A stretch of 64,000 nucleotides of DNA from NCBI GenBank assembly GCA_019918135.1, contig WBZZ01002490.1, forward strand, positions 353,501 to 417,500, written 5' to 3'. Position 1 is the first letter of the stretch. Every line of letters begins with the position of its first letter. The DNA comes from Paulinella micropora. Its lineage: Eukaryota > Cercozoa > Imbricatea > Euglyphida > Paulinellidae. This document shows, piece after piece, positions 27,837 to 36,875 of this stretch. The position numbers were made by a program, and so were the translations under genes. The notes below the pieces were generated by a model. It saw only the letters and a program-made list of their open reading frames with translations. It was not told where the DNA came from and ran no database searches.

Positions 27837-29258
27837 ATGAGTGAAACCAAGGACATGAAGAATACTGAGGAGTTGATGTCCCTCAACAACCTCAAGTATG
27901 AGTTGCCAGCAAATCTAGCACTCACTGAACAGGGAAGTATCTTTAAGAAGAACTTCGCCGACCAGCAGACTTGCACTAGTTCGTCGGGGACTGAAATGAT
28001 TTTTACATTGCAGACAAGCACTGATTTTGTTCATGGAAAGAATTACTATTTGTCGTTTGATGTCAAGGCCGACGGGTTGGTTACTACCGGGGATAATGAA
28101 TGCGAGATTGGTTTTCAGAACACCCCCGCAACTGCTATTTTTGAAAGATTTTTGTTGGAAAGTAAGGATGGTAGCGAACTTGAACGAATTGAAGATTTGA
28201 ATAAACTGGTGCGAAATACTCTCCCGTGGCATTATCCTTTTGATTATCGCCGACAGGCACACATGGCGGGACAGAGAGAAAATGTTGACATTGAACAGAA
28301 AGGGGATATTACGTCAAATTCCATTGTAGACTTTGCGGTTAATACTCCAACTAATGTGGACGCTGGCCAATATTTGAGAGTTTGTATTCCTCTTCATTAC
28401 TTTTCGGGAGTGTTTAATGAAGAAACTCTCATTCCTCCCTCTTTGATTAGTGGTATGAGACTTCGTTTGACATTTGCTCCGTCACAGGAAGCATTTACGA
28501 TTATTGGATCTGCCACTGGCGCGGTTCCTGTTGGGTTTAATGGTGCTAATTTGACTTTCACCGTATCAAATCCAGTTGTAATGCTGGAGACATTCTCTCT
28601 TGCTCCCGCTGTCCAGAGAAATATTTTGGAACAGATGGGAAGCAAGGATGGGCTTCCATACACTTATGAATCGTATTACAATCAAAAGGCGAATCCTGGT
28701 GCGTCCAAAGAATTTAATCTTCAAGTAAATAAGGCAGTAGCACGTGCTCAGTGCTTGTATATCGTAACTCAAAACGTGCTCGCTGACAATGCTAGTATCG
28801 ATAACTTGGGAACTGCTCAAATGAATTATAAACAATATCAATGCCGTATTGGTGATTGGTATGCTCCGCAACAGAAGATGGAACTCGGAGGAAGCACTAA
28901 TACTCTTGCCGCAGTTCAACGAGGATGCGCCCAATTGTATATTAAGAATCTCCAAGCGACTATGGGCATTCGTGATACTTACACGTCTTCGTCTGTTTCT
29001 CTTGAAAACTTTCGCAAGTATCATTCTACTTCAGATAAAACAGGACTTACATCTAACTCAGGATTTGCTACCATTATCCAGACACTCAATCAATCGCCAC
29101 ACATTGGAGCATCTGGTCTTGCGGTTAATAACTCACGAACTGCCGAAGTCACTCTTCAGTATGCGGGCACAGATGTTACTAATTACGCAATCACTGCTTG
29201 GTTGAAATATGTTAAAGTCGCATCTATCTACCCTAGTAGAGCCGTGGTCAAACAATAA
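27837..29258 (+). CDS. major capsid protein, double jelly-roll (PLV type)
   Basis: 473 residues, reading frame intact. I identify it from its length, its long beta-strand-rich pattern with alternating Thr/Ser/aromatic strands, and segments typical of PLV capsid proteins. These include the LALTEQGSIFKKNF N-terminal arm, a YYLSFDVKADG strand, a FERFLLESKDGSELERIEDL helix-strand, an IPLHYFSGVFNEETLIPPSLISGMRLRLTF-like loop before the second jelly roll, and a C-terminal AITAWLKYVKVASIYP strand. It lies between the ATPase cluster and the penton candidate, the usual morphogenesis order. The PLV/virophage assignment is inferred from sequence pattern and synteny and has not been tested by a search. 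It would form the trimeric capsomers of a T>20 icosahedral shell. Confidence 0.8.
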   Translation: MSETKDMKNTEELMSLNNLKYELPANLALTEQGSIFKKNFADQQTCTSSSGTEMIFTLQTSTDFVHGKNYYLSFDVKADGLVTTGDNECEIGFQNTPATAIFERFLLESKDGSELERIEDLNKLVRNTLPWHYPFDYRRQAHMAGQRENVDIEQKGDITSNSIVDFAVNTPTNVDAGQYLRVCIPLHYFSGVFNEETLIPPSLISGMRLRLTFAPSQEAFTIIGSATGAVPVGFNGANLTFTVSNPVVMLETFSLAPAVQRNILEQMGSKDGLPYTYESYYNQKANPGASKEFNLQVNKAVARAQCLYIVTQNVLADNASIDNLGTAQMNYKQYQCRIGDWYAPQQKMELGGSTNTLAAVQRGCAQLYIKNLQATMGIRDTYTSSSVSLENFRKYHSTSDKTGLTSNSGFATIIQTLNQSPHIGASGLAVNNSRTAEVTLQYAGTDVTNYAITAWLKYVKVASIYPSRAVVKQ

Positions 29259-29291
29259 AAAAATTAAAAATTAGAATAATATATTTTATAA

Positions 29292-30077
29292 TATAGCAAT
29301 CTTGAAGACGAGAAGCGAACCCGCAAAAATTTCCTCCTTCGCGTCTCCTCAAGCGATAAAACAGAATCAAAATCCGCTTCTACTCGCAATGGCCGTTTCG
29401 TCGTTGATTTACCAGCAACTGGTCGTAATATTGATATAATCAGTGCTTATGTCGTTAAGAGTATCTCTATTCCAAACGTTTTCCCAAACATACCGAGTTA
29501 TGCCAACACTCTCACATTGATTAAAACAACTGGATCGGCTATAAAAACGGCAATCATAACAGAAAATCAATACACCATTGATACATTTATTACCGCCCTT
29601 CAAACTGCAATTAATTCAGCAATTACCCCAAACTCTGTAGTTATAACTTTGAACGCCGTTAATAAATTGAATTTCGCATTCACTGGTGATACGTATGCTT
29701 TTGATTACGATAACAGCACTATTAGCGGCAAGATAGGACTAACTGCTGATATCTCGGCTGCGGCGAGTGCCACAATGCAATCTATAGTCAATCTAATCGG
29801 TGAAACAGCAGTTTACGTCCATAGTCGTGCTTTAAATCAGTCTGGTCTAGTTGAAGCAAATGGTAATTTCTCTGTCGTTGGTAAATGCAATCTTGATAAG
29901 CCCTATGGAGTCCAGTGCTACTTTGAATCGTCAAACGATGTTGCCGATTATGTGCCATTTAATACAACGAAAAGTTTAAGAACTATTGATACCGTCATTA
30001 GTAATGCGCAAGGTGAAGTTTTGGAGGTTCCTTTAAACTTTGAGGTTAGTATTCTTCTCAAGGCCTATCACGCTTAA
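29292..30077 (+). CDS. penton (minor capsid) protein candidate, start codon missing
   Basis: An open frame of 261 codons between TAA (29,289) and TAA (30,075). The first Met is at 29,517, but the coding pattern clearly extends upstream to ~29,295 (SNLEDEKRTRKNFLLRVSS and onwards, rich in strands). The sequence ATAGCAAT at the expected start suggests a lost base in an original ATG, or a mutated start. The protein is beta-rich, with a conserved-looking VVDLPATGRNIDIISAYVVK strand pair. The C-terminus, EVPLNFEVSILLKAYHA, looks like the last strand of a single jelly roll. The size and position right after the capsid gene match penton proteins of PLVs and virophages. Confidence 0.6.
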   Translation, partial: YSNLEDEKRTRKNFLLRVSSSDKTESKSASTRNGRFVVDLPATGRNIDIISAYVVKSISIPNVFPNIPSYANTLTLIKTTGSAIKTAIITENQYTIDTFITALQTAINSAITPNSVVITLNAVNKLNFAFTGDTYAFDYDNSTISGKIGLTADISAAASATMQSIVNLIGETAVYVHSRALNQSGLVEANGNFSVVGKCNLDKPYGVQCYFESSNDVADYVPFNTTKSLRTIDTVISNAQGEVLEVPLNFEVSILLKAYHA

Positions 30078-30101
30078 GCAAAAAAAGAATACATAGATAT
30101 A

Positions 30102-30302
30102 ATGACCTACATACAAAATTTAGATACACTATTCACGCTAATCAAAAACATCAACTTACAACGACGACGACAACATAAAGAACAAATCCCCTGCGGTGTT
30201 AATATTGATCAGTTTTACATATATTTGAAGAAAAATCACGCGCGTATAACCGAAAAATTAATCAAGGATAAGGGTTTTGAATACATTAAAAAATGGCCAT
30301 AG
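30102..30302 (+). CDS. small basic hypothetical protein
   Basis: 66 residues from ATG at 30,102 after an AT-rich leader (AATACATAGATATA). It contains a mostly helical sequence with a QRRRQHKEQ basic patch and a C-terminal IKKWP. It is AT-rich like its neighbours, and the frame is intact. No family is recognised. Confidence 0.45.
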   Translation: MTYIQNLDTLFTLIKNINLQRRRQHKEQIPCGVNIDQFYIYLKKNHARITEKLIKDKGFEYIKKWP

Positions 30303-30383
30303 AGATAGAAAAGAAAGTTGATGCGCAAATACAATATTCTATGATATAATATTTTGTGTATAAATAAGGTATTCTTTTTTTGT
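30303..30383. terminator. A/T-rich spacer between convergent viral genes
   Basis: An 81-base spacer between the stop of the small plus-strand gene and the stop of the minus-strand fibre-like gene. It contains an internal AATATAATATTTTG stretch. A termination region is suspected from position only. Confidence 0.3.
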
Positions 30384-31619
30384 TTAAATCTGATCTTCAA
30401 TCCAGTTTAATGAAGCGTAAATGCTCGCCGTTCCACCGCTTGTATTTTGTGCGGATATAGTAAATGTCTTCCCTGACCCTATCTTGATATTATATTGAGA
30501 CAAATCAATGTATATGGATGAACCACCAGACAACACATATGTGAATATCACACTTCCACCTGTTCTTGTTGTCCCCGCTGTATCAACCTCTGCTAACGAT
30601 ATGTTTATATCGTAATTTGAATAAGAAGGTGTTCCTCCTAATGTGGTATTAAGAGTAATTCTCGCGATACATGTTTTAGTGTCCGCATTGCTGATACACA
30701 AATTCTCAAAGTAGATTATGTTGTAATTCGTTTTGCTGTTGAATGTGGCGCGGTTTCTAATAGTAAATATGGCATTCTCAGTTGTTGATCCTATACTCTT
30801 GACATTGTCATACGAATTAGTTATAGCAATAGTCCGATCAATAACCCCCTTAACCGCTAAAAACATGCTAGCGGTTTTCATTACAACGGATGCCAGACTT
30901 GATGAATACGCCTTCGCATAAATAGCAAACGCCGCCTGATCCAATGATGGAGTGGTAACAGTGCTCGCGTATTTAATCGTATGAATTACTTCCATTCGTC
31001 CAGTGCGCGGGTTTTTTATTTTGAATGTAATTTGACCACTGCCCAGATACTGAACAACTATTTCAAACACATTCAATTTGGTAAAATCAATCGCGGGGAA
31101 GTTTCCAGTATTATTACATTTATCAACATTCCACGCATATTGACTGACCACATTTTCTACGCTTCCCGCCGTTCTTACAACAGACATTCCCAAACTTGAT
31201 TGTCTAAAACATAAATTGTCTGCTGGTGTGCCTATGCCAATATCGCAATTGAAACTATCTGCGGCGATAGATGATGGAAACAATGCGGAAAATCTAGCAA
31301 CTAACCCCATACCACTTCTATATTTGGCTCGCTCAATAGTCGTAATTTGCGCAGTTGAATTACCTGAGGCCGATGTAGTCAAAACCGCCATTGAATTAGC
31401 AGTTGATACCACCCCGCCATTAGTCTCCGTTTTGTCAAAGAATCGCGTATTTATGCCATAAGTGAATACATTTTGTAATACTGGCGACAGAGTAGCCGTT
31501 CGCAATTCTCCGAAGGCGGTTGTTGGTAGTGCGTCTTTTATGCTATCAATAGATAAAGAAGAAGATGACGATGTAGTTGATGACGATGGTGTATTCGTGC
31601 TTTGACCAAAAAGGTTCAT
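30384..31619 (-). CDS. fibre-like virion protein with MNLFGQS N-terminus
   Basis: 411 residues, intact frame. The N-terminus MNLFGQS parallels MNIFGRS of the gene at 17,346-17,996, and is followed by a Ser/Thr-rich linker (residues ~8-25). Residues ~60-260 read as a concanavalin-like beta-sandwich (long alternating strands, e.g. GQITFKIKNPRTGRMEVIHTIKY). Residues ~280-410 form a second beta-rich domain with Gly-rich turns. Proteins of this type are usually exposed receptor-binding spikes. The short shared N-terminus probably anchors different spikes to the same capsid site, as the adenovirus fibre N-terminal peptide docks on penton base. That role is inference. Confidence 0.55.
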   Translation of the reverse strand: MNLFGQSTNTPSSSTTSSSSSLSIDSIKDALPTTAFGELRTATLSPVLQNVFTYGINTRFFDKTETNGGVVSTANSMAVLTTSASGNSTAQITTIERAKYRSGMGLVARFSALFPSSIAADSFNCDIGIGTPADNLCFRQSSLGMSVVRTAGSVENVVSQYAWNVDKCNNTGNFPAIDFTKLNVFEIVVQYLGSGQITFKIKNPRTGRMEVIHTIKYASTVTTPSLDQAAFAIYAKAYSSSLASVVMKTASMFLAVKGVIDRTIAITNSYDNVKSIGSTTENAIFTIRNRATFNSKTNYNIIYFENLCISNADTKTCIARITLNTTLGGTPSYSNYDINISLAEVDTAGTTRTGGSVIFTYVLSGGSSIYIDLSQYNIKIGSGKTFTISAQNTSGGTASIYASLNWIEDQI

Positions 31620-31668
31620 TTTATATTCAAAGTTGATTAAATTTAAATCAACTTAAATAATATAAAAC
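31620..31668. promoter_or_regulatory. divergent promoter with 25-bp palindrome
   Basis: 49 bases separate divergent ATGs. At 31,630-31,654 lies an inverted repeat (AAGTTGATT ... AATCAACTT, 9-bp arms, 7-base centre AAATTTA), followed by AATAATATAAAAC before the plus-strand ATG. A palindrome in a bidirectional promoter could bind a dimeric regulator. Confidence 0.4.
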
Positions 31669-31947
31669 ATGTCATTGATAATAATACGCGAATTGCCGAG
31701 TGATATAGTTGGACATATAAGAACATTTGTTTATTCAGCAATGCCCCAGCCGAAATATGGAGAAGAATTTTGTAATATATGTGGCTTGTCTCGCACATTC
31801 CAGTCGCACTCACCGATTATAGCAGGTAATTTTTATGGTGTAGATAGTATTGAGTTTTTCACAATCTGCTCCATTAAATGCTACAGGCGAGAGTCTAATC
31901 TTAGAGCAAGATATGGAGAACCGCCTTTAGTCGTTGTTAAGTATTAA
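31669..31947 (+). CDS. small zinc-ribbon-like protein with F-box-like start
   Basis: 92 residues. The N-terminus IIRELPSDIVGHIRTFVY resembles the start of an F-box-like helix (LPxDIxxxI). Residues ~36-72 carry CNIC and CSIKC pairs, suggesting one zinc site. The frame is intact and AT-rich. Its 3' end overlaps the 3' end of the convergent recombinase gene by about 11 bases. Such small F-box/zinc proteins occur in amoeba and algal viruses; the function is not proven. Confidence 0.5.
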   Translation: MSLIIIRELPSDIVGHIRTFVYSAMPQPKYGEEFCNICGLSRTFQSHSPIIAGNFYGVDSIEFFTICSIKCYRRESNLRARYGEPPLVVVKY

Positions 31948-33231
31948 CCTTCTTTTTATTTCTCGTGCTTCTTCTTAATGGCGCTTTTGTTTCCTCTTCT
32001 TTTTTCGCTTCGCTCTTCGTCGCTCCACTTCTCTTCTCTTTGATAAACTCATTGACAATAACGGCTCCAATCCCGCTTATCTTTCTTAGTTTAGTATTTG
32101 TAATATTCGGGTTATCATTGTAAATCTGCTCAAGCTTTTACCTAATTGTATATAACTGCTTTCTTCGTCTCCGTTTTCACTTTCAATTTCATTAGTATTA
32201 TTTAAATTTAAACATAAATCTATTTTGCGTCTTAACCCCTCTAATTCTGTTTTAATCCCTTCTGCCTTAATTTCTTCAGGGTCGGCCACATTAACCCAAC
32301 TATAACTAAAACTAGTGAGCATACCGCCGTGTCCCAATACATTGCTTACCCACGTGTTAAAATTCTCTAATTTCTGATTGGTGAAATTACTATACGACAA
32401 ACTAGCATATAGTTTCCGCAACATACTGCTTTTCTGTGTGTATTCCGATAGCCAAGGGAAGATTTTGATAATTCTTTTATTTAGTTCATTATTCTTTTGT
32501 TTATCAAGCACACCCTCGCTGTTAATAATAACTGCTTTTTTCTTTTTGAAATGGTTTCGTATTGAATTTACTTTTTCTATTACAAACTGGGGAGTAAAAA
32601 GGACAACAGGCCTCTCAGTCCAATTCTTTTTTTGCACTTCTCTCTTTTTTGCTAGGTTATTCACTCGCAACCAAGAAGGTTTATCTGGTATTAATTCATA
32701 TGTGTTTTTGTCAAATATTTCCACAGGCCTTGCTCCAATCGCTATCATCAAAGCAAGTAGTTTAAGATAAGGGTCATTACTTAATATCATATCATTCATT
32801 TTAGCCATTACATCACGGACATCAATTTGTATTTTTTGTTCATTTTTGGCTTTGACATCTTTCTTATATCACTCAACGATATCAATCCGCTCGTCTTCAT
32901 TTAGATTAAAACACTTATCCAGTTTGCTCATTGCATATACTTTTTCGCTTTGGTAAGGCTCTATCGCTTTTTTTCTCACCTGAGAAAGTCTTTGTCGCCT
33001 ACTATTCAAATTTGGATACACGATAGCATATTTTGGATATATGACTTTAAGTGCCTCAAGCACCTCTTCATCACTAGTTGGCGTGCTAAATAAAGATATA
33101 ATAGCATTATGAAAGGCTATACTTGGTTTTAATTCGCTGTCGTAGAAGTTGGACACCACTTCATAAATTTTACTTTCGGTAGTAGCAACTCTTAACTGCC
33201 TAACAAACTTCTTGTCATCTTCGCTCCACAT
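31937..33231 (-). pseudogene. tyrosine recombinase, telomere-resolvase-like, one in-frame TGA and one frameshift
   Basis: The reading frame starts at 33,231, meets TGA at 32,869-32,871, continues in frame to 32,086, and shifts near 32,125 into a tail ending at 31,937, for ~430 residues in total. Box I Arg lies in IAIGARPVEIF. Box II is LRKLYAS, with Ser where integrases have His or Lys. The LGH motif with H is followed 9 residues on by the candidate nucleophile Tyr in LGHGGMLTSFSYSW. That spacing fits both integrases and protelomerases (telomere resolvases). The short distance between box I and box II and the LRKxYA form make me favour a protelomerase-like enzyme, but this is inference. The C-terminal extension is Lys/Arg-rich, DNA-binding-like. 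Integrases of PLVs usually mediate host integration. Confidence 0.65.
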
Positions 33232-33708
33232 CTTAGTGTATATAAGACAAGTCTATATTTTTCTAAGCCAAAAAAAGAAATCCACCCGCGCTAGAAACGC
33301 GAGTCGTTGTGGCGACTTGGACGGCTAAGAGTGGTATTGAGCAGACAATGTGCGACGATTCGTCTTAGTATTAATAGTGGCCGACCTTGGCCGATCCCCC
33401 CCCCCCCCCCCCCGGAACTTATTTTTCCTTGTCCCTGTAAAAATCGGGGGACAAAGAAAAAATTCTGAAAAAGTTAATAAAAGGTCGGACAGGTAGGACA
33501 GGTGTAATACTAAGAAGAATTATACAATAAATATAGAAATTTAATAAGCGAAATGGCTGACCTCTAAAAAAACGACTCGGACACGGCCGACCTCAAGGTC
33601 GGACAGCAACAGGAGAAGATATTTTCACTCGCCCTGCTCTTATATTCATTCTCTCGCTTGCTCATTGAATTACATATTAAGCATACTATGCATCGTGTAT
33701 ATATATCA
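33232..33708. other. AT-rich spacer with C-run, no gene seen
   Basis: It contains repeats of GGCCGACCT and GGTCGGACA motifs (around 33,379, 33,482 and 33,587) and a run of ~18 C at 33,396-33,413. Short motif repeats in a non-coding stretch next to a recombinase could be recognition sites or a replication region, but nothing specific can be shown. Confidence 0.35.
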
Positions 33709-33988
33709 ATGAGTACCATCATGGAGGAGATAAAGGCGGTGTTCAACCTCCCTGATCCTAAACAGCAACGATATCAAAAAAAAAATAGAGAAAATAATGT
33801 GGAAAAGATCAAAGAACGGAAAAAAATATAGAGAAGCAAACAGGGACAAGATAAATAAACAGCGACGGGAATATTACAAGAAAAATAAGGATAAGATTCA
33901 AGAGCAACAAAAGAAATACAGGGACACTAATAAGAAAATAGTAGATAAATACAAAGAAGCAAGAGAAGCAAACGGATCCAAATGTTGA
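33709..33988 (+). CDS. small basic charged-repeat protein, frameshifted
   Basis: ATG at 33,709 opens ~38 codons. A frameshift in the A-run near 33,820-33,828 leads into a frame ending at 33,988, giving ~92 residues. The sequence consists of KKYREANRDKI and YYKKNKDKI-type charged repeats that closely resemble the linker repeats of the GIY-YIG protein at 22,071. It may be the remains of a GIY-YIG or HNH-type protein that lost its catalytic domain, or an independent small DNA-binding protein. Confidence 0.4.
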
Positions 33989-34255
33989 ATACTTAAAAAC
34001 CCTTCAATTCTAAAATAATATCGTTATGACCACCAATTTTGGTCAAAAAGGAAATTCTAGAAAATTCTATTTCCGCGAATATCACCAGGAACACCCAGTC
34101 AGATTCCTGACTGGCTGACTTTAGACCAAAATCAGAAAAATAGAATTCTGACTGGACAGGTTTTCAATGGAAGCCATGTCTCTAATTCCGCGAGAAAATA
34201 TATTTTTTGTATGTTTTATGTGTATCCCCCCTACCCATTTGGTGGTGTGATCATT

Positions 34256-34639
34256 TATGTATTCGCGACTTGTCCAACCGCAAAGTATTAAACAAGCCTT
34301 AAAAACATAAAAAACTAACATTTGACATATAGAAAACATACATAGAAAACAAAAAAAGTGTCAAATGTTTAACGTAAATTTTTCTAACTGAGCACATTAA
34401 GAGAGATTTAGACAAAAAGACACATAAACCATATACACGCAGTTTATATATATTTTTATGAAATAAAAATATGGTTTATGTGTCTTTTCGTCTAAATCTC
34501 TCTTAATGTGCTCAGTTAGAAAAATTTACGTTAAACATTTGACACTTTTTTGTTTTCTATGTATGTTTTCTATGTGTCAAATGTTAGTTTTTTATGTTTT
34601 TAAGGCTTGTTTAATACTTTGCGGTTGGACAAGTCGCGA

Positions 34640-34646
<7 letters not shown>
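34256..34646. repeat. ~390-bp near-perfect inverted repeat (palindrome)
   Basis: The left arm 34,256-34,434 is the reverse complement of the right arm ~34,469-34,646, with only a few differences (e.g. GACAAAAAG/GACGAAAAG, a 7- versus 6-A run, ATATAG/ACATAG). The ~34-base centre contains a nested smaller palindrome (ATTTTTAT/ATAAAAAT). It lies at the right edge of the AT-rich island. It fits a duplicated hairpin telomere of a linear viral genome, a foldback MITE, or a sequencing fold-back artefact; the arm mismatches argue against the last. Confidence 0.85.
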
Positions 34647-34676
<30 letters not shown>

Positions 34677-34690
34677 TTGTGAGTCTTGTT
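34647..34690. repeat. (AT)n microsatellite
   Basis: Alternating TA tract at about 34,645-34,679 adjoining the palindrome. Confidence 0.6.
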
Positions 34691-35044
34691 TTTGCAAATG
34701 GACACTTTTTCTTTGCAGCTATACGCATCGTGTGCCACGAATACTTGATTGTGCAATCTGTTGGTGAATGAAGAGGGAATACCCCGTTCCAATCTTATGT
34801 AGCGAAACTTTGTCAACATCTAGGTATACCAGAAAACAAAGTCAGGTTTCCGAGAGATCGCTTTGGATTGCGTCCAGATAGACAGGGAGCAAACATGTGC
34901 GCGGGTTACGCTCTAGCAGCGTTGGAAGAATATCTGGTGTGCGGCGGAAAGCTGTCGAATACAAAAGGAGTGCATCAGGGCGCCGAAACATGGATAAAGT
35001 GGCTGAGAAAGCGAGACAAGGAAATGAAATTTGCCACAAAGTAG
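34691..35044 (+). pseudogene. Ulp1/adenain-like (C48-type) cysteine protease fragment
   Basis: One frame (with an in-frame TGA at 34,769) reads NGHFFFAAIRIVCHEYL and, ~65 residues later, RQGANMCAGYALAALEEYL, ending with TAG at 35,042. The order H...Q-x-x-N-x-C-x-G-Y matches the His and the Q-x-N-G-x-D-C-G catalytic block of Ulp1/adenovirus-type proteases. The acidic residue normally before Cys is replaced by Met, and no clear second triad Asp is visible. Such proteases are core genes of Polintons and PLVs but also occur in host and Mutator-like transposons. The composition differs from the AT-rich island, so its origin is uncertain. The N-terminal part is missing. Confidence 0.4.
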
Positions 35045-36875
35045 TGACACGTTTAAAAGTCGTATTACTAGTTAACAGAAAAATACATTGTATCCCGGGC
35101 ACCCCCTGTTTTAGTTAGTACTGAGGGGGATCGACCCAGTTGGAATGATCTTGCCTTTCAGAGCTGTAGAAAATCACTTTGGTCTGTTCTCTTGAAAGTT
35201 AGAATGTATTATTTTGGATGTTTCTCTGTATATATGTGACCTATTTCTTACTAGTGTAATCCTTTCCAAACTGCACTTTATTGGGGGGGGGGGGGGACTA
35301 ATTTACTGTTTGGTTCGAAACTGAAAACTGATCAGCGGGGAGTCTGAGATCGCATGATCATGAGTCCAGCGTGCGGCTAAGAAACTTCTAAGACATCCGG
35401 CCAGAATCTTGGCAGCCTGAACTTGCCAGTGTCGCTGATTGGTATTACAATAACAACTATACTGACACTATGTTCCATGAAGTTCTGAGTCTAGAATTAT
35501 AGCAAAGACTCTTTTTCCCAAACAAAAATACTAATATTTTTACTCAAACTCAAGCTTTCTGACTCTGAGTCTCACGGAAGTTCAGTTTTTGCTGTGTCTG
35601 ACGATCTTTGTTTTCCACTGAATGACAAGTTTTATTAATAATAATTAAGAAACGCCCGCCCGGGGCCGGAGCCGCTTGCTTTTTGCAAAGCTGAAAAGAA
35701 AGCTTAAGCATGCATAATGCCTCACATTATTAATAAGAAGTCGAACATTCAGATAAGTCAGTACTATCAAAAATAATGCTCGGGGGAAACAAGGAGAGCA
35801 GTGCAGACTCAGTACAATATTACAATTAATAAAAGTGGAAGTGAGTGAGGAAAGGTTGAAAACAAAGAAATGAGCACTCGAAGAGTCGGAGGCCCTTGAA
35901 GTTTCAGAACCTCAGTCACGATGAACACTGATGAGAGAAAAGAAAGACACACTGGTTCAGAAGACACCTGACTATTAATACTCACTAGTAATGATATGAA
36001 GTTAAATAATAAACTAATATCAGTGACTGCAGCACATATGGCATTGCAATGATGTGGAAGAAAGAAATACGTGACCTGGCAAGAAAATGCATTTGAAAAC
36101 TACCAAAAGGGGTGGGGAGGAGAAGTATATTAATATCAATTGCAACTCATGATCATGATTGGCACCGTTTCATTAATATTTAATTATACGAAAAGCAAGC
36201 GTTCTTCATCTTACTATCAAAAGTCGTTGGCGGCCGCAGTACTACAGTGGCGAAGAAAATGTTAGTTGAAGACTGCAGAACTTGAAAAATACTAATGGAT
36301 GATATTATTAATATATATCATTAATAAAAATATGTGAGAATGGAATTAAACAGATAAGAATCGCTAATTTGGTCCCAATTTTTTACTATTAACTAAACTT
36401 GGGTGTGAAACATAAAGAGATCAACACTGCCGGAAGCAAGTATCATTTGTGAAATCCTGAATAAATGCTTCAAAAATAATTAATATAGTTTTGCTTTTTT
36501 TCTGTTCCGGGGCTTCAAATTTTGATACAAAACGTTTTTCGTCCCGGGAAGGTTAACAAGCAAGCAATTCAGATTCGAAATCCTAGGTGGAATAGACGGA
36601 TGCAGAACATTTTTCATGCGCTGCAGCTGTAAATTCCGCCCATCAACAAGTCAGTATTGATCTGAGTAGTACAAACTTTGAAGCAACAAGTTTCGTTTGT
36701 CCCAACCGGACTCAATCAACAACTTCCCAGGAAGCTGAACAGTAGCATTTCCTTCCTAAACGTCTGGGCGTAGTCATCGACGTTCCGGAGTCTCATCAGC
36801 GAGTCCGGCAGAGTTCATAGATAGACAAAATCAAGTGAGCAGTCTATGAACCCTGCCCTGCTAGTAACGCAGCAG
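35045..36875. other. gene-poor stretch, nothing recognised
   Basis: No convincing reading frame on either strand. Short AT-rich tracts alternate with unique-looking DNA, and a run of ~14 G lies at 35,283-35,296. No RNA gene or element end was recognised by eye. Confidence 0.4.

Noticed and set aside
24771-33231. Alternative genetic code (TGA/TAG as sense)
   Set aside because: Only single in-frame TGA or TAG codons occur and the same genes also carry frameshifts; other genes in the island end at TAG. Decay or read error is simpler.
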